64,000 bases of DNA from Leishmania donovani. Its lineage: Eukaryota > Euglenozoa > Kinetoplastea > Trypanosomatida > Trypanosomatidae. The DNA is taken from assembly GCF_000227135.1 (NCBI RefSeq), contig NC_018262.1, forward strand, positions 448,676-512,675, in the 5' to 3' direction. The notes below the pieces were generated by a model. The model was not told the origin of the DNA, did not search any database, and saw only the letters and a program-made list of their open reading frames with translations. Each line of letters starts with the position of its first letter. The stretch's first letter is position 1. Positions 24,717 to 34,453 of the stretch are shown here, piece after piece. A program made the translations under genes and the position numbers.

Positions 24717-24801
24717 TTTGTGTGCTCAACCACATTTGCTCGGCTTTTTTTTTATTTGCTCATCGCCACGCAGCCTCTAACAGGCGCACGATTGAGGTAC
24801 C
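24231..24801. other. Intergenic DNA and 5' leader of the kinase gene
   Basis: No gene. Carries a (GT)n run at about 24694-24717 and then the poly-T tract of the likely splice acceptor. Confidence 0.5.
24742..24773 (+). promoter_or_regulatory. Candidate spliced-leader acceptor for the protein kinase
   Basis: A T-rich tract (ggctttttttttatttgc) is followed by cacgcag with AG at 24772-24773, 28 nt before the ATG at 24802. No ATG lies between. Confidence 0.6.
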
Positions 24802-26271
24802 ATGACCGTTCTGCCACCCAAGATAAACGTCCCGGCGACGCCGGCGCTGGACGGAGTCGACATTAACTCTCTCTACGACGTCAATCACGGCAAGCTCCTT
24901 GGCAAAGGTGGCTTCTCCGAGGTGCTGGCGGTGCGCCACATTCCTAGCGGCGAGATACGCGCCTTGAAGGTGATGATGCGCCCGTCGCTGGTTGGAAAGA
25001 AGGCTGAAATGGTGGCGCACGAGAAGGAGATTCTGCGCCGCACTTGCCACCCCGCCATCATCACGCTGCATGAGGCGGTGCAGACCCCTGACAAGGTGTA
25101 CTTCGCCCTCGACCTCATGAACGAAGATTTGTTTGAATTTATTGTGCGCAACAAAACCGTCAACGAGGACCTCTCGCGCGCCATAATGCACCAGCTAATG
25201 TCTGGTATTGCCTACCTGCATGAGCAGAGCATTGTGCACCGTGACATTAAGCCAGAGAACATCCTCATCAACGTCGTCGTCAAGAGTGAGGCCAACAACG
25301 CAGCCAACGACGACTCCGAGTCGGCGACGCGGGTGGAGGGGCTCCAGGTGATGTCCGACATCAACAGCATCCCGCTGGAGAAGCTGAATGTGGAGGTGAA
25401 AATCGCGGACTTTGGTCTTGCCAAAGTTGTCATGGAGTGGGACGTCTGCAGTACGCCGTGTGGCACATCCTTTTACATTGCGCCTGAGGTGATCCGCGGC
25501 ATTGAAGAGCAAGGTGCCAAGCCGCTCTGCACCAACCAGCGACTTGTCAAGAGCGTGGATGTGTGGTCTGCCGGCGTAGTCTTCTACGTGCTTCTCTGCG
25601 GCCGGCCGCCGTTCCATGGTCAGGTGCGCACCGGGCAGGACCGCCGCGACCTCCTCCGCAGGATTGACCACGGTGTCCTCTTCAACCCAAATCACGGCTG
25701 GGATTCCATCTCCGCAGAGGCGAAGAACCTGATTCTGAAGATGCTTGACCAAGAGTCCTCAAAGCGGATCACCTCTGATGAGGTTCTGCGGCATCCCTTC
25801 TTCACTGCCCACGGCTATTCGAGGCCCGTACCGGCGTCAGACGCACGCCGTCGCTTTATGCAGATGCAGCAGCTCTCTCTGAGGACCAAAGTCCCCGCTG
25901 CGCAGTCGGCCGAGGCCCAAGTCAAGACCATGTCACCCTTATCCGGCCCGGATGGGCAGCAGATCAAGGTCTCCTCGTCTGGTGGGGGGTCCTCCAGCAA
26001 GGGCAGCAGCAACAGCACGGGGAGCTTCCTTTCGAGCATCAAGGACTTCTTCGGCCACCGCTCAAAGCACACGTCGGACATCTCGAAAGAGGAGCGGCAG
26101 CGCATGCATGCCGAGTTGGCAGAGCTGCAGGCAACCGTGATCGCCGAGGAAGACCAGGAGGGGGATGTAACCTCCTACAAGCCCTCGATGCCGGTGAAGG
26201 AGGCGAAGCCCGCGCGCACAGCCGTGATGAACATGAAGGCAAAGGTGGGTCCCGACGCTTTGCGCAAGTGA
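24802..26271 (+). CDS. Serine/threonine protein kinase (CAMK-like)
   Basis: Encodes 489 aa with a complete kinase domain at about residues 28-320. The glycine loop is GKGGFSEV (34-41), the ATP-anchoring Lys is K56 in ALKV, the catalytic loop is HRDIKPEN with D148, the Mg-binding DFG has D203, and APEVIRG follows, then DVWSAGVVFYVLLCGRPPF. The HRD-IKPEN form and the DVWSAGV...LLxGxPPF block favour a CAMK-type kinase. About 50 residues separate HRDIKPEN from DFG, where most kinases have under 20; the insert is acidic and Ser/Asn/Ala-rich (SEANNAANDDSESAT) and is likely a surface loop. The C-terminal 170 residues are Ser/Gly-rich with a basic patch and short coiled-coil-like helix (EERQRMHAELAELQA). 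No calmodulin site was identified. Substrates are unknown. The ATG follows a good splice-acceptor candidate at 24773. Confidence 0.92.
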   Translation: MTVLPPKINVPATPALDGVDINSLYDVNHGKLLGKGGFSEVLAVRHIPSGEIRALKVMMRPSLVGKKAEMVAHEKEILRRTCHPAIITLHEAVQTPDKVYFALDLMNEDLFEFIVRNKTVNEDLSRAIMHQLMSGIAYLHEQSIVHRDIKPENILINVVVKSEANNAANDDSESATRVEGLQVMSDINSIPLEKLNVEVKIADFGLAKVVMEWDVCSTPCGTSFYIAPEVIRGIEEQGAKPLCTNQRLVKSVDVWSAGVVFYVLLCGRPPFHGQVRTGQDRRDLLRRIDHGVLFNPNHGWDSISAEAKNLILKMLDQESSKRITSDEVLRHPFFTAHGYSRPVPASDARRRFMQMQQLSLRTKVPAAQSAEAQVKTMSPLSGPDGQQIKVSSSGGGSSSKGSSNSTGSFLSSIKDFFGHRSKHTSDISKEERQRMHAELAELQATVIAEEDQEGDVTSYKPSMPVKEAKPARTAVMNMKAKVGPDALRK

Positions 26272-27861
26272 TAGCCGGACCCCTTTTTCCCGTCTCCGCG
26301 TCCCTTTTTCGTCGTCACGCTGTTCGGGTTTCTCTCGGACCTCTTTCCCTCACCGCCATTCAGCAAGCGGATCGCAGTACTCCGGCTGTGCTTACATGCT
26401 GTCGCTTGTGCAGAGGAGAAGGGTTGTAGACCCAATGATCAACTTATACCGCCTTACACCCCGTCACAACTGGCGCACACACACAGCGCAGCTTGAAAAG
26501 GCAGACAGATCCTTGCAGGGGTCGCGGTGCGCGTGGGCTTGTCTGTGCTACTCACCGATGAAGAAAAAAAGGTAAAATTGCGGCGATTTAAATCACACAT
26601 CATGTTGTTGTTATCAACATCACCCGTAACCCCACCACCACCACCACACTTTCTCCCTCCGGTCTTTTGTGTGTCTTTGTTGTACTTTGGATCCTGTGCG
26701 TGTTCGGTCCTCCATCATTATGCCGCTGTACACCTTTTTTTTTTTCGTTTTGCACTGGCTCTCGTGTCTCCCTGAATCCTCGCTCACTCTCCCTGTGTTT
26801 TTCTGTCGTATGCTCACACGCGGAAAAGCACGCACATGTGCTGTAGTGCCGAGAAGTGAGAGTGGTGACGCGTGAAGGCCCTCACCATCTTTCCCTTACA
26901 CACAAATCGTCGATGGCGCCGAGGGCAGAGGGTCGGTGCAACAGAAGTGAAAAGTGGCGACAGACGCAAACGTGCTTGCGTTGCATCGATGTGCATGTAC
27001 GCTGGACAGCACGTCCACACCTTTCGCTGAATCGCCCTGGTCCCTGTCTCGCATATTTCTATCCTTCTCGCATCTCCTACGGCTCCCATCCCCCTCAACC
27101 TCCCATGTGGCACCGCATCAATGAAACGCTCTGCAGCAAGGGAGCGACGCGCTGCTCCTGTTTCCAATCAGCGTTTTCCCTCCTCCATATATCCGTATGC
27201 GTGTGGCTGTGGTGGTGGTTGGGGAGAGGGGGGGGCAGTTACGTAGGAGTGCTCGTTGTGCAAGTCGCTGCCTGCCTGCTCCGCTCCGGTAGCGGTAATC
27301 CTCTCTGTGCGCTTTGCCTTCTATATATATATATAAGTATTATTTCGGTTCGTGCTTCCTTTGCTCTGCGTTTCTGACTTTCCACGTACAAACTATGCGT
27401 AGCTCATCACGCGCATCTTCCCGTGTCTCGATGATTTCCTCGTTGTGTGGAGTTGTCATATCTTTGTTTGCTTCCTTTTATTTTCGCCGTCGCCGTCTTT
27501 TTTGTTCTTTTGTTTCGCTCGCTCGTGTTCTCGCATCCTTCAACCGCCACCACCCCCTCCACGCTCCCTTTTACTGTTGTCATCACTATTTACTCCGGTC
27601 CGTCAGTCAGTGACTCTCGCGCAAAACCAGATGAAATTCGCAAAGAGACAGAGACAGACGCACGCCGCGCAAACGTCAGTAAACCGGAAAAGAAGCGCGT
27701 GTGTCGGTATCTCTGCGCTGTGGCCTGTGTGCTTCGACTCCCTCTCCCCTGCAGCAAAAGAAAGGAAAAAGGGAAAAGATGCATTCATCGCTGCAACCGC
27801 CAAGGGCTTTGCTTGCAACACTTATGGCACGCAGCAAGCGCTTTTTTTCTTTTTTGCGAAC
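26272..27861. other. Non-coding region after the kinase
   Basis: No gene seen. Pyrimidine-rich with poly-T runs and (TA)7 at 27322-27335; open frames look like UTR noise. Probably kinase 3' UTR, ending in the SIDER at 27862. Confidence 0.5.
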
Positions 27862-28171
27862 GGTCACCTCTGCCCGTGCTACAGGAGTCCAACGTCATTC
27901 TATCCCCAGCCCTGCGACAGGGTCCATCGCTTGGCGCAAAGCAGTGGTAAACACGCCTTGCAGCAAAATGCCGACCCAGTCACCTGAGCACGACCTCACC
28001 ATCAAAATACACCCCCACCCACCGCTCTGCAGGTCGCCCCGACCCAACGCCGTCCAGGACCTGGCCAGCCGCAGCAACAGCAGCAATAAATCGCACTGCC
28101 CTCTTCCCCCCCCCTTTACGTCGCAGGCGCTGGACCCTGTGATGCCACGCTGAGGTGTTCCTCGTCATCAG
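27862..28171 (-). mobile_element. SIDER retroposon, short internally deleted copy
   Basis: Read on the - strand it starts at 28171 with ctgatgacgaggaac and cagggtccagcg, like the full SIDERs at 7199 and 31279, and its 3' end near 27862 matches their ggactcctg...cagag end. It is only about 310 bp instead of about 530. One missing piece lies between two similar stretches of the full element, of the form ggygctkgaccctgt, which are fused here at about 28124-28139. A second missing part lies in the middle. It sits in the likely 3' UTR of the kinase gene. Confidence 0.75.
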
Positions 28172-28737
28172 AGCTCAACAAATGCCGGGGAAAAGAAGGG
28201 GCACTGGGTAGTCCAAGTGCTGCACACACACCCGCACGTGAGCCTCTCCGTGTGAGAGCACAGAGCTTGGATTTGCGCTTTCTTCGCTTTACGCGAGCTT
28301 CTTCTCTGGCCCCCACCCCCTCGCACGTCTCTTCTCGGTCGGACCTTCTGCCGCCTCTACACCAAAGCCACCGTCTCCAGCTCGAGCTCTCTCCCTCCCT
28401 CTCTCTCTTGCTTTACTGTGTGCTTTCTATCGGCGACAAACATGTGTGCCTGTCGTTGTCAATCGCAACCTCCACATTGCTTTAAGAAACGAACATTGGG
28501 TGTTCTCCCCCCTTTTCCCTTCTATCTAACCCATCCACCCAGCTGTCCCCGCGTCCACAAGCAGCCTCGCTCACGTGCGAGGAGGTCGACTTTCCAGAGC
28601 ACACGCGGGGCAGCCCTCGTGGGTGCTCAAAAGGAGGTGCAGAACCTGGCTGGGGCACAGCAGCAGCAGAGTAGCACCAGCACCAGCCACGGCGGGAATC
28701 TTAGTAGGCAACAAGGAGTCGAAACAGGTGCCAAGTA
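28172..28737. other. 5' flank of the RS-rich protein gene
   Basis: No gene. A pyrimidine tract at about 28505-28542 ending in ccacccag is a plausible splice acceptor (AG at 28541-28542). The following 195 nt contain no ATG before 28738, which supports that start. Confidence 0.45.
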
Positions 28738-30480
28738 ATGGGTAAGCGAAACGAAAGCGGTGGCGGCGATGTATCGTCGTTGCGCCGCCACCGCAGCCGT
28801 CGGTCCGACCGGCGTGACGACGATGACGACGTAGGCGACTACGGCGACCGGCATCGTCGCCGGCGCCGTGACAGCGACTCGCTCGCTGACCGCCAGCATC
28901 ACCATCACCACCGACATCGCAGCTCGCACCACCATCGCCGAGGCAGCGCGGAGGGAAGGGAAGACAGCAGTGATGTCACGCGATCGGAGCGTGTCTTACG
29001 GTCTCATCACCGCCCGCGACCGGAGCTCAGCGACAGTGACGACGAGTACGGCAACTTCAACGATAATCGTCTCTCGCGTCGGCGGCGCGACGGTCAGCAG
29101 CGTCGGGAGCGCAGTCGAAGTGAAGAAGATGACATAGACGACCGGCGTGGGAGACGAGAGAAAGGGAAGCGGTATCGCGACACTGCGGCGACAGACGATG
29201 ACGACGACGGTCGTCAGCAAGGTCGCAAGTGTCGTCGTGACGGTCGACAGAGCGTCGACGAGGCGAGTCGCAGCGTGGGTGGCAACGCTGCAGCAAACTT
29301 GAGCGATTGCCGCGCCTACGGGGATCGCTTCCAGGCGGGCAACAGTGCGGCCAGCTCGACTTACACGGAGAGCAGCACAGTGGACTGGAGCTCCCGTCGC
29401 GGTCGTCAGCGCATGCGGGGTCTTGCGTACGACGTGGACCAGCGGAAGCGTTTTCTGGGCTTTCTGGACCGCTGCGATGCATCAGGCGGCCGTGCGGCGG
29501 CAGCGGCGATGGAGTTCGGAATCGGTCCTGACGGCCTTGTGCAGATGCCTCCACCGCCCACGCTCGTGCGCCGCCAGAATCGCAGCCGGTTTGGCGCCAC
29601 CGACAACAACGATGGAAACGGCAGCGGTGTTTGCCAGCAGCCGCAGCAGCACCGTCGACGACGCCCGCCCAACTCCGTAGCTCCGATGGCGAACACCCAC
29701 GACAAGGACGGCGACGACAACAGCTCTGTTGCATCGCACGAGTCCCTCTACAACGACCCTGCGGCGGCAGACATGGGCATTCTGCCCGACATCATTCCAC
29801 CGTCCAATCTCTACCGCGTCGCTCTCTGCGGGGTAGACCTTTCGGTGACGGCCTCGCACCTAAGCTCGATGGTGGCGCAGCTGCTGGGCGGTGGTGCGAA
29901 GCCGTGGCGCGTGCGCCGACCGGCGCGTGAGATGCTGCACGCCGCAGTAAGCTACAACCACGTTGCGCAGCAACAGCCTCGGCACCAGCAGCCGCTCCCA
30001 TCAAACAAGTGCATCATCACGAGCGCAGCGTCGTCGTCTGGGGTGCTCGCTGACCTGCCAGCAAGTATGAGCAACACTTCTCACAGCGTCGAGACCTCAC
30101 TGATCGACGTGCTGTCGTGCGAGCCCTCCATCATCGGAGACAGGGGCGTGCTCCCTGACGCTGACGGCAGCAACGCCGCCTCGGGCGTGCTGGGCAATGG
30201 GGTAGAGCCGATCAGCGGCATCTTGCAGGATGAAGCGGAGGGTCAGCAGATGCACAAGGAGGCGAAAGAGAACGACGAAGGCGTGCTGCCGGACGCGTCG
30301 CCGCTTCCGCAGCCACCGCATCCGGCCACCCCCGCGTTCTACCTCCCCGGCCTGCACGATGTCAACGGCCCGGGCGGAATGGTGGTGCTGGAGTTCACTG
30401 AACAGACGCATGCGCTCCGCTCCGTGCAGCTGCTAAATGGTGCATACGTGAATGGCCGACGCGTGGTCGCATCCATGTAG
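28738..30480 (+). CDS. RS/RD-rich protein with a possible split RRM
   Basis: Encodes 580 aa. Residues 1-200 are very rich in Arg, Asp, Ser and His (SRRSDRRDDDDD, a run of five His, repeated RRRRD), like RS/RD domains of splicing and mRNP proteins. The middle is Gly/Ala/Gln-rich. At residues about 357-385, NLYRVALCGVDLSVTASHL resembles the first strand and helix of an RRM (RNP2 side). The last 35 residues, GGMVVLEFTEQTHALRSVQL then LNGAYVNGRRVVA, resemble RNP1, the second helix and the final strand. About 160 low-complexity residues lie between these halves. If this is one RRM, it carries a large loop insertion, and RNP1 lacks the usual first aromatic. A role in RNA binding is inferred from composition and this partial match. 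No enzyme motif or membrane segment is seen. Confidence 0.75.
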   Translation: MGKRNESGGGDVSSLRRHRSRRSDRRDDDDDVGDYGDRHRRRRRDSDSLADRQHHHHHRHRSSHHHRRGSAEGREDSSDVTRSERVLRSHHRPRPELSDSDDEYGNFNDNRLSRRRRDGQQRRERSRSEEDDIDDRRGRREKGKRYRDTAATDDDDDGRQQGRKCRRDGRQSVDEASRSVGGNAAANLSDCRAYGDRFQAGNSAASSTYTESSTVDWSSRRGRQRMRGLAYDVDQRKRFLGFLDRCDASGGRAAAAAMEFGIGPDGLVQMPPPPTLVRRQNRSRFGATDNNDGNGSGVCQQPQQHRRRRPPNSVAPMANTHDKDGDDNSSVASHESLYNDPAAADMGILPDIIPPSNLYRVALCGVDLSVTASHLSSMVAQLLGGGAKPWRVRRPAREMLHAAVSYNHVAQQQPRHQQPLPSNKCIITSAASSSGVLADLPASMSNTSHSVETSLIDVLSCEPSIIGDRGVLPDADGSNAASGVLGNGVEPISGILQDEAEGQQMHKEAKENDEGVLPDASPLPQPPHPATPAFYLPGLHDVNGPGGMVVLEFTEQTHALRSVQLLNGAYVNGRRVVASM

Positions 30481-30753
30481 CCGCCGCTGTGTCATCTCGT
30501 GCTTTGGTGTGCGTACATCTCAGATTGATCATTTTGGTTGCGTGTGTGTGTGTCTACTGGCGGCGCTGTGAAGAGGGTGCGGTGCGCCTTCATCAAGGCC
30601 TCACTTCGTCCTTGCGGCCCACTCACTCACCCCACCTCTCATTCGTTTCCGAAGACGTCACGACGGCAAATGTTTGGATGGCAGGGCATCGGGCAGAAGA
30701 GCGTGAGCCGAAAGATGCGGAGCGCAGCGCGCGGTGTTTCATTCTTCTTTCTT
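30481..30753. other. Short 3' flank of the RS-rich gene
   Basis: No gene seen; leads directly into the antisense SIDER. Confidence 0.4.
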
Positions 30754-31279
30754 CAACGTGTGTCCATTCTCTGCCGTGCAGCAGGAGTCCGACGCCACTC
30801 TGCTGCCCCCGACCCTGCCACAGGGTCCATTTCACCTGGTGCGAAGCAGCCGGAGACACAAGCCCGTACAGCAGTGCGCCGGCCCAGCCATCGGAGAACG
30901 GCCTCTGGCCCAAATGCTGCCCCCTCAGGGTGCCGCTCAGGGCTCCCCGCACCAGCAGGCAGTGTGACGGCCGGGGGTGGGATACGCTCGAGCCACGCTG
31001 ACGCTTCGCCCATCATGTGGATGGCACAGGCGTGTTCGCTGTGGCAGGTCGCTCCGACGCCACGCCGTCCAGGACCTGACCAGCCGACATCAGCAGCAAT
31101 GAATCGCACTGGCCTCCCCTCACCCCCCCCTTTGGGTTGTAGGTGCTTGACCCTGTCACCGCCAGAGGTGCTTCGGCATTGGCAGGGATAAGGGGGAGGG
31201 GTCGCTTGGCGTCCCCACACACAGAGTGAGGGCGCTGGACCCTGTGATGTCACGCTGGGGTAGTCCTCGTCGTCAGGGG
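30754..31279 (-). mobile_element. SIDER retroposon, copy 2, inverted to copy 1
   Basis: The reverse complement matches 7199-7722 along its full length with only about five substitutions noticed plus a G-run length change, so about 99% identity by eye. Its 5' end is at about 31279 (cctgacgacgaggac) and its 3' end near 30754, followed on the element strand by a purine-rich tail (aagaaagaagaatgaaac). ORFs across it are shadows. It lies in the probable 3' UTR of the RS-rich gene, antisense to transcription. Confidence 0.85.
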
Positions 31280-31918
31280 CGCGTTGTTACAGCCAAGGCG
31301 ATAAGTCCACACCGCTGCGTCAAAGGCGGATAAAAGGGAACGAAAGATGCACATGTGCCCGCATTGTGTGCATGCCTCTAAGTGTGTGGGTAAATGGGGG
31401 TGGGGAAGGGGGGCCGGGCCCCGCGTGTCTCTCGCACATAGAGATCCACCCGCAGCCCCATCAGTAGCTCTCCCTTTAGGGTCGCTCCCTCTCGCTCTAC
31501 AGAGTGTAACATCTCTCCTTCTCGCCTCTGCGCCTCTGCCGCTCCTCTTTATATTCTGCGCCCCTCACATCTCCAATCTTGTTCCTATGCGGCACCGCTT
31601 CGGCTTGTGCGCTGTTGCTGCTCCCACCCATGCATCCTTGGCTCTTAAGAACGAACGCACATACGCAAACGGCGGCGGGGCCTTTTTTTGGCGCGTGCGC
31701 AGAGGGCGACTCAAGCACCACAATCGCACACGTAGATCTACGCGCATACAACCCTCTCCTTTAGCCGCCTCTCGCGTCTCGCCACGGGGACCGCCTCCTC
31801 TCTCCTCTGTGTGTCTGTGTGTGTGGAGGGGGTGCACCTATACATGCATGCATCGATCTGAGGTGCCTGCTGGAGGCATACACGTACACGGATACATACG
31901 GATCTGAGCCGAGGCAAC
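31280..31918. other. 5' flank of the large hypothetical gene
   Basis: No gene seen; pyrimidine-rich, with several possible splice acceptors upstream of 31919. Confidence 0.4.
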
Positions 31919-34453
31919 ATGGAGACGCTTGGGCTTCCCCTCACCCCGGGCTCGACCACTGCCATTCTGCACCCATTCAATGTTTTACGCGTAAGTTACG
32001 CTGTCTTGAGGCATGCCCTTAGCGCCTTCAACCCTGACACTGCGGTGGTGCGCCGCACGCACCACCGCTCGCGCTCCCACGCAGGGGCTTCAGAAAGCCG
32101 GCTTGGCGCTGAAAGCGGTGACGGTGGAGGTGGCGACGCGGCCTCGGTGGCGTCCTCACGCCAGTCGCGAAGGTCTGCGCGCAGCGCTGCAGGTGAGCCG
32201 TCAAGCGAGCGCCCGCATCGGCGTCACCGCTCCGATAACGGCGACTCTACGGCGACGCCAACAGGTCAGCGTCGCCACCGCCGCTCTTCCATCGAGAGTG
32301 ACAAGAGCAGCAGAGGTGCAGCTAAAGGGGTGCCAGCAGCGTCCTCAAACCGCCGCACGCGCAGCGCTGAAGAACCGCTCGTCGTGTCGAGACGTGCTTC
32401 CGCGGACGGTGGAGGCAGCAGTATCACCAGCGCGCCCGGCTCGAGTGGCGGTCGGGTGCGCCGCAGTCATAGCGATGGATCCCGCAGCCGCGCACCGGCC
32501 CTCCCTGGCGGCCAAGTTGGCCTCGGTAGTGGCAGCACTCGCATGAGCTCTTCACTGGCATCTTCGGCATCGCACCCGCTTTCTCGGGTGGCAACCGCGG
32601 CATTAGCAAGTGGTCTGACCCCTCCACTGGCCCCTCCGCCCCCTGTCACGGACATCGGCAAGCCCCCGCTGAGTTCCCGTCGTCTCTCGAGCTCGCGCAC
32701 CGCTGCTAGCACGCCCGATGTGGCGACTCGCTCGCGGCATCGTCATCACCGTAGCAGCAGCGGTGGTGGGCTCAGCAGCAGCAGTCAGCGCTCCTCACGC
32801 TCGCGTCAAAGCGACAACGGCGACGACAAAGACGAAGCGGGGAGCAGCGTTATCGTCGTTCGCGATGGCGAAGCGGCTCGACTCGGCTCGAAAATGTCAG
32901 CGTGGTCGCCGACGAGCTGGTGGCGACGCATGCGGGCGAAAAACATGACGCGGCCGGCGTACCTCATCGACCACGTCATTCATGCTGTCCCAGTAGCCAT
33001 TGTGCACTACTGCTGTGAGCTGAAGCGGCAGCTGGCGACTCTGCCGCTGCTGCGCTTCTCAGACCTACTACCGTCGCCTGGAACAGCGAAAACGCGGGGC
33101 GGCACTTGCAAAAGCCCCGCGGGTGCAGCCGCAGCGGCGTGGTTGCCCACCGAAGGATGGTTTGAGAAGCTCCCTGCCCCGTACGTGGCCCACCTCCTCC
33201 TCATGCGGTGGATGCTGGCGGCGACCGAGGCGTACATTGAGAAGCTCTTCTTCGACCAGAGCCTGGTGGTGCGGCAACTGCGCAGCAAGCGGATTCGGCG
33301 GCGGTTGCTAGGCTGGGGATTAAGACTTGTATCTCACACTGTCTTTGATCCTTTCCTGCTGAGTATTGTGGTGCCGCTGCTGCTCTCCTGGGGTGCGACT
33401 CCCAACGCTGGCGACGCGTCATCGCCGCTGCCGTCACCGCCGCCTCGAGTTCTCTTCACGGTAGCCGGTGCCGTGCGGGGCCTGGTGATTAGCGCAGCGG
33501 GTGTAACGATTCAGCAGCTCTTGATGCCCCTGGCGAGCCAGCTAGTGGACCGGGCGGTGCTGACTGTCTTCGAGTCAGTCGAGTACCTCATCATGCGCCG
33601 CTACGCCCAGTGGTCGGACGAAGATGAGGACAATGACTACAACGAGGATGACGAGGACGATGACGATCGTGCGTCGCTCGCCTCGGGTGCTAGCGAGGGA
33701 GCGCGCTCTCAACAGAGTGTGAACATGTCGATTGCCACCACCGCTCCCAGTGGTGGCGGGGCGGGCGGAACGGCTACACTCTCGGCAGAGAAGCGCGTAG
33801 AGCATGTGCAGCGTCGATTGCGGCGAGAGCGCCGCGAGCGCCGTAAGCGACGTGAGCGGCGGCAAGCCGAGCGGGAGCATGCCATGCGGCTGGCCATTCT
33901 TCGCGCCATTGTGTACCGCGTCGTGGCCTCTCTTGTGGCCCAGTCGCTCATTGATCATCCGCTTAGCGTGTTGGTGGAACTGCTGCGCGGTCGCGCGACA
34001 CTGCACCTCACGGGACTCCTTCGACCGTACGCGGTCATGACGGATGCGAGTGATGGACTTTCATGGGCGAATCTGTGGCGGTACGCCTTGCAGTTGGCGG
34101 ACACGACCGTAACGGTCAGCGACGCGACAAATGGAGGAGATGCCGACGAAGAAGGCGTGCCGCCGATGGTAACGGTGCTGCGTCGAGCCGGTCGCATGAT
34201 TACGCAGGAGGTGGTTGTGCTGTCTTCTAGTGTTTTGACGGCATCTGGGCAGACGGCGGCCATTGCGGCGGTGCAGCAGCGCGCTGCACAAACGGTCGCG
34301 CAGGGCGGCATTCCATCAGCGGCCGACAGCGCACATTTCATGGCACGCACTCTTTCGTCCCTCTCACCCTTCTATTACGGCATTCAGTTCACTGTGATTG
34401 ACAAAGTGCTGAGCTTCTACATGGCCGTGTGGACGCGGTTGACGAAGCAGTAG
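31919..34453 (+). CDS. Large basic protein with hydrophobic segments, function unknown
   Basis: Encodes 844 aa. Residues 1-30 (ILHPFNVLRVSYAVLRHAL) look like an ordered hydrophobic segment. About residues 40-330 are Ser/Arg/Gly-rich low complexity. The second half is ordered and holds several hydrophobic stretches: PAYLIDHVIHAVPVAIVHY (about 345), FDPFLLSIVVPLLLSW (about 480), a Val/Ala/Gly-rich segment near 520-545, and AIVYRVVASLVAQSLIDHPL near 665. Between them are an acidic run (WSDEDEDNDYNEDDEDDDD, about 565-583) and a very basic run (RRLRRERRERRKRRERRQ, about 638-656). The twice-seen H-P-F/L-x-V-L pattern (HPFNVL near the start, HPLSVL near 685) recalls mitochondrial-carrier-like proteins of the MTCH type, but the match is weak and I do not name the gene. 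Confidence 0.75.
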   Translation: METLGLPLTPGSTTAILHPFNVLRVSYAVLRHALSAFNPDTAVVRRTHHRSRSHAGASESRLGAESGDGGGGDAASVASSRQSRRSARSAAGEPSSERPHRRHRSDNGDSTATPTGQRRHRRSSIESDKSSRGAAKGVPAASSNRRTRSAEEPLVVSRRASADGGGSSITSAPGSSGGRVRRSHSDGSRSRAPALPGGQVGLGSGSTRMSSSLASSASHPLSRVATAALASGLTPPLAPPPPVTDIGKPPLSSRRLSSSRTAASTPDVATRSRHRHHRSSSGGGLSSSSQRSSRSRQSDNGDDKDEAGSSVIVVRDGEAARLGSKMSAWSPTSWWRRMRAKNMTRPAYLIDHVIHAVPVAIVHYCCELKRQLATLPLLRFSDLLPSPGTAKTRGGTCKSPAGAAAAAWLPTEGWFEKLPAPYVAHLLLMRWMLAATEAYIEKLFFDQSLVVRQLRSKRIRRRLLGWGLRLVSHTVFDPFLLSIVVPLLLSWGATPNAGDASSPLPSPPPRVLFTVAGAVRGLVISAAGVTIQQLLMPLASQLVDRAVLTVFESVEYLIMRRYAQWSDEDEDNDYNEDDEDDDDRASLASGASEGARSQQSVNMSIATTAPSGGGAGGTATLSAEKRVEHVQRRLRRERRERRKRRERRQAEREHAMRLAILRAIVYRVVASLVAQSLIDHPLSVLVELLRGRATLHLTGLLRPYAVMTDASDGLSWANLWRYALQLADTTVTVSDATNGGDADEEGVPPMVTVLRRAGRMITQEVVVLSSSVLTASGQTAAIAAVQQRAAQTVAQGGIPSAADSAHFMARTLSSLSPFYYGIQFTVIDKVLSFYMAVWTRLTKQ

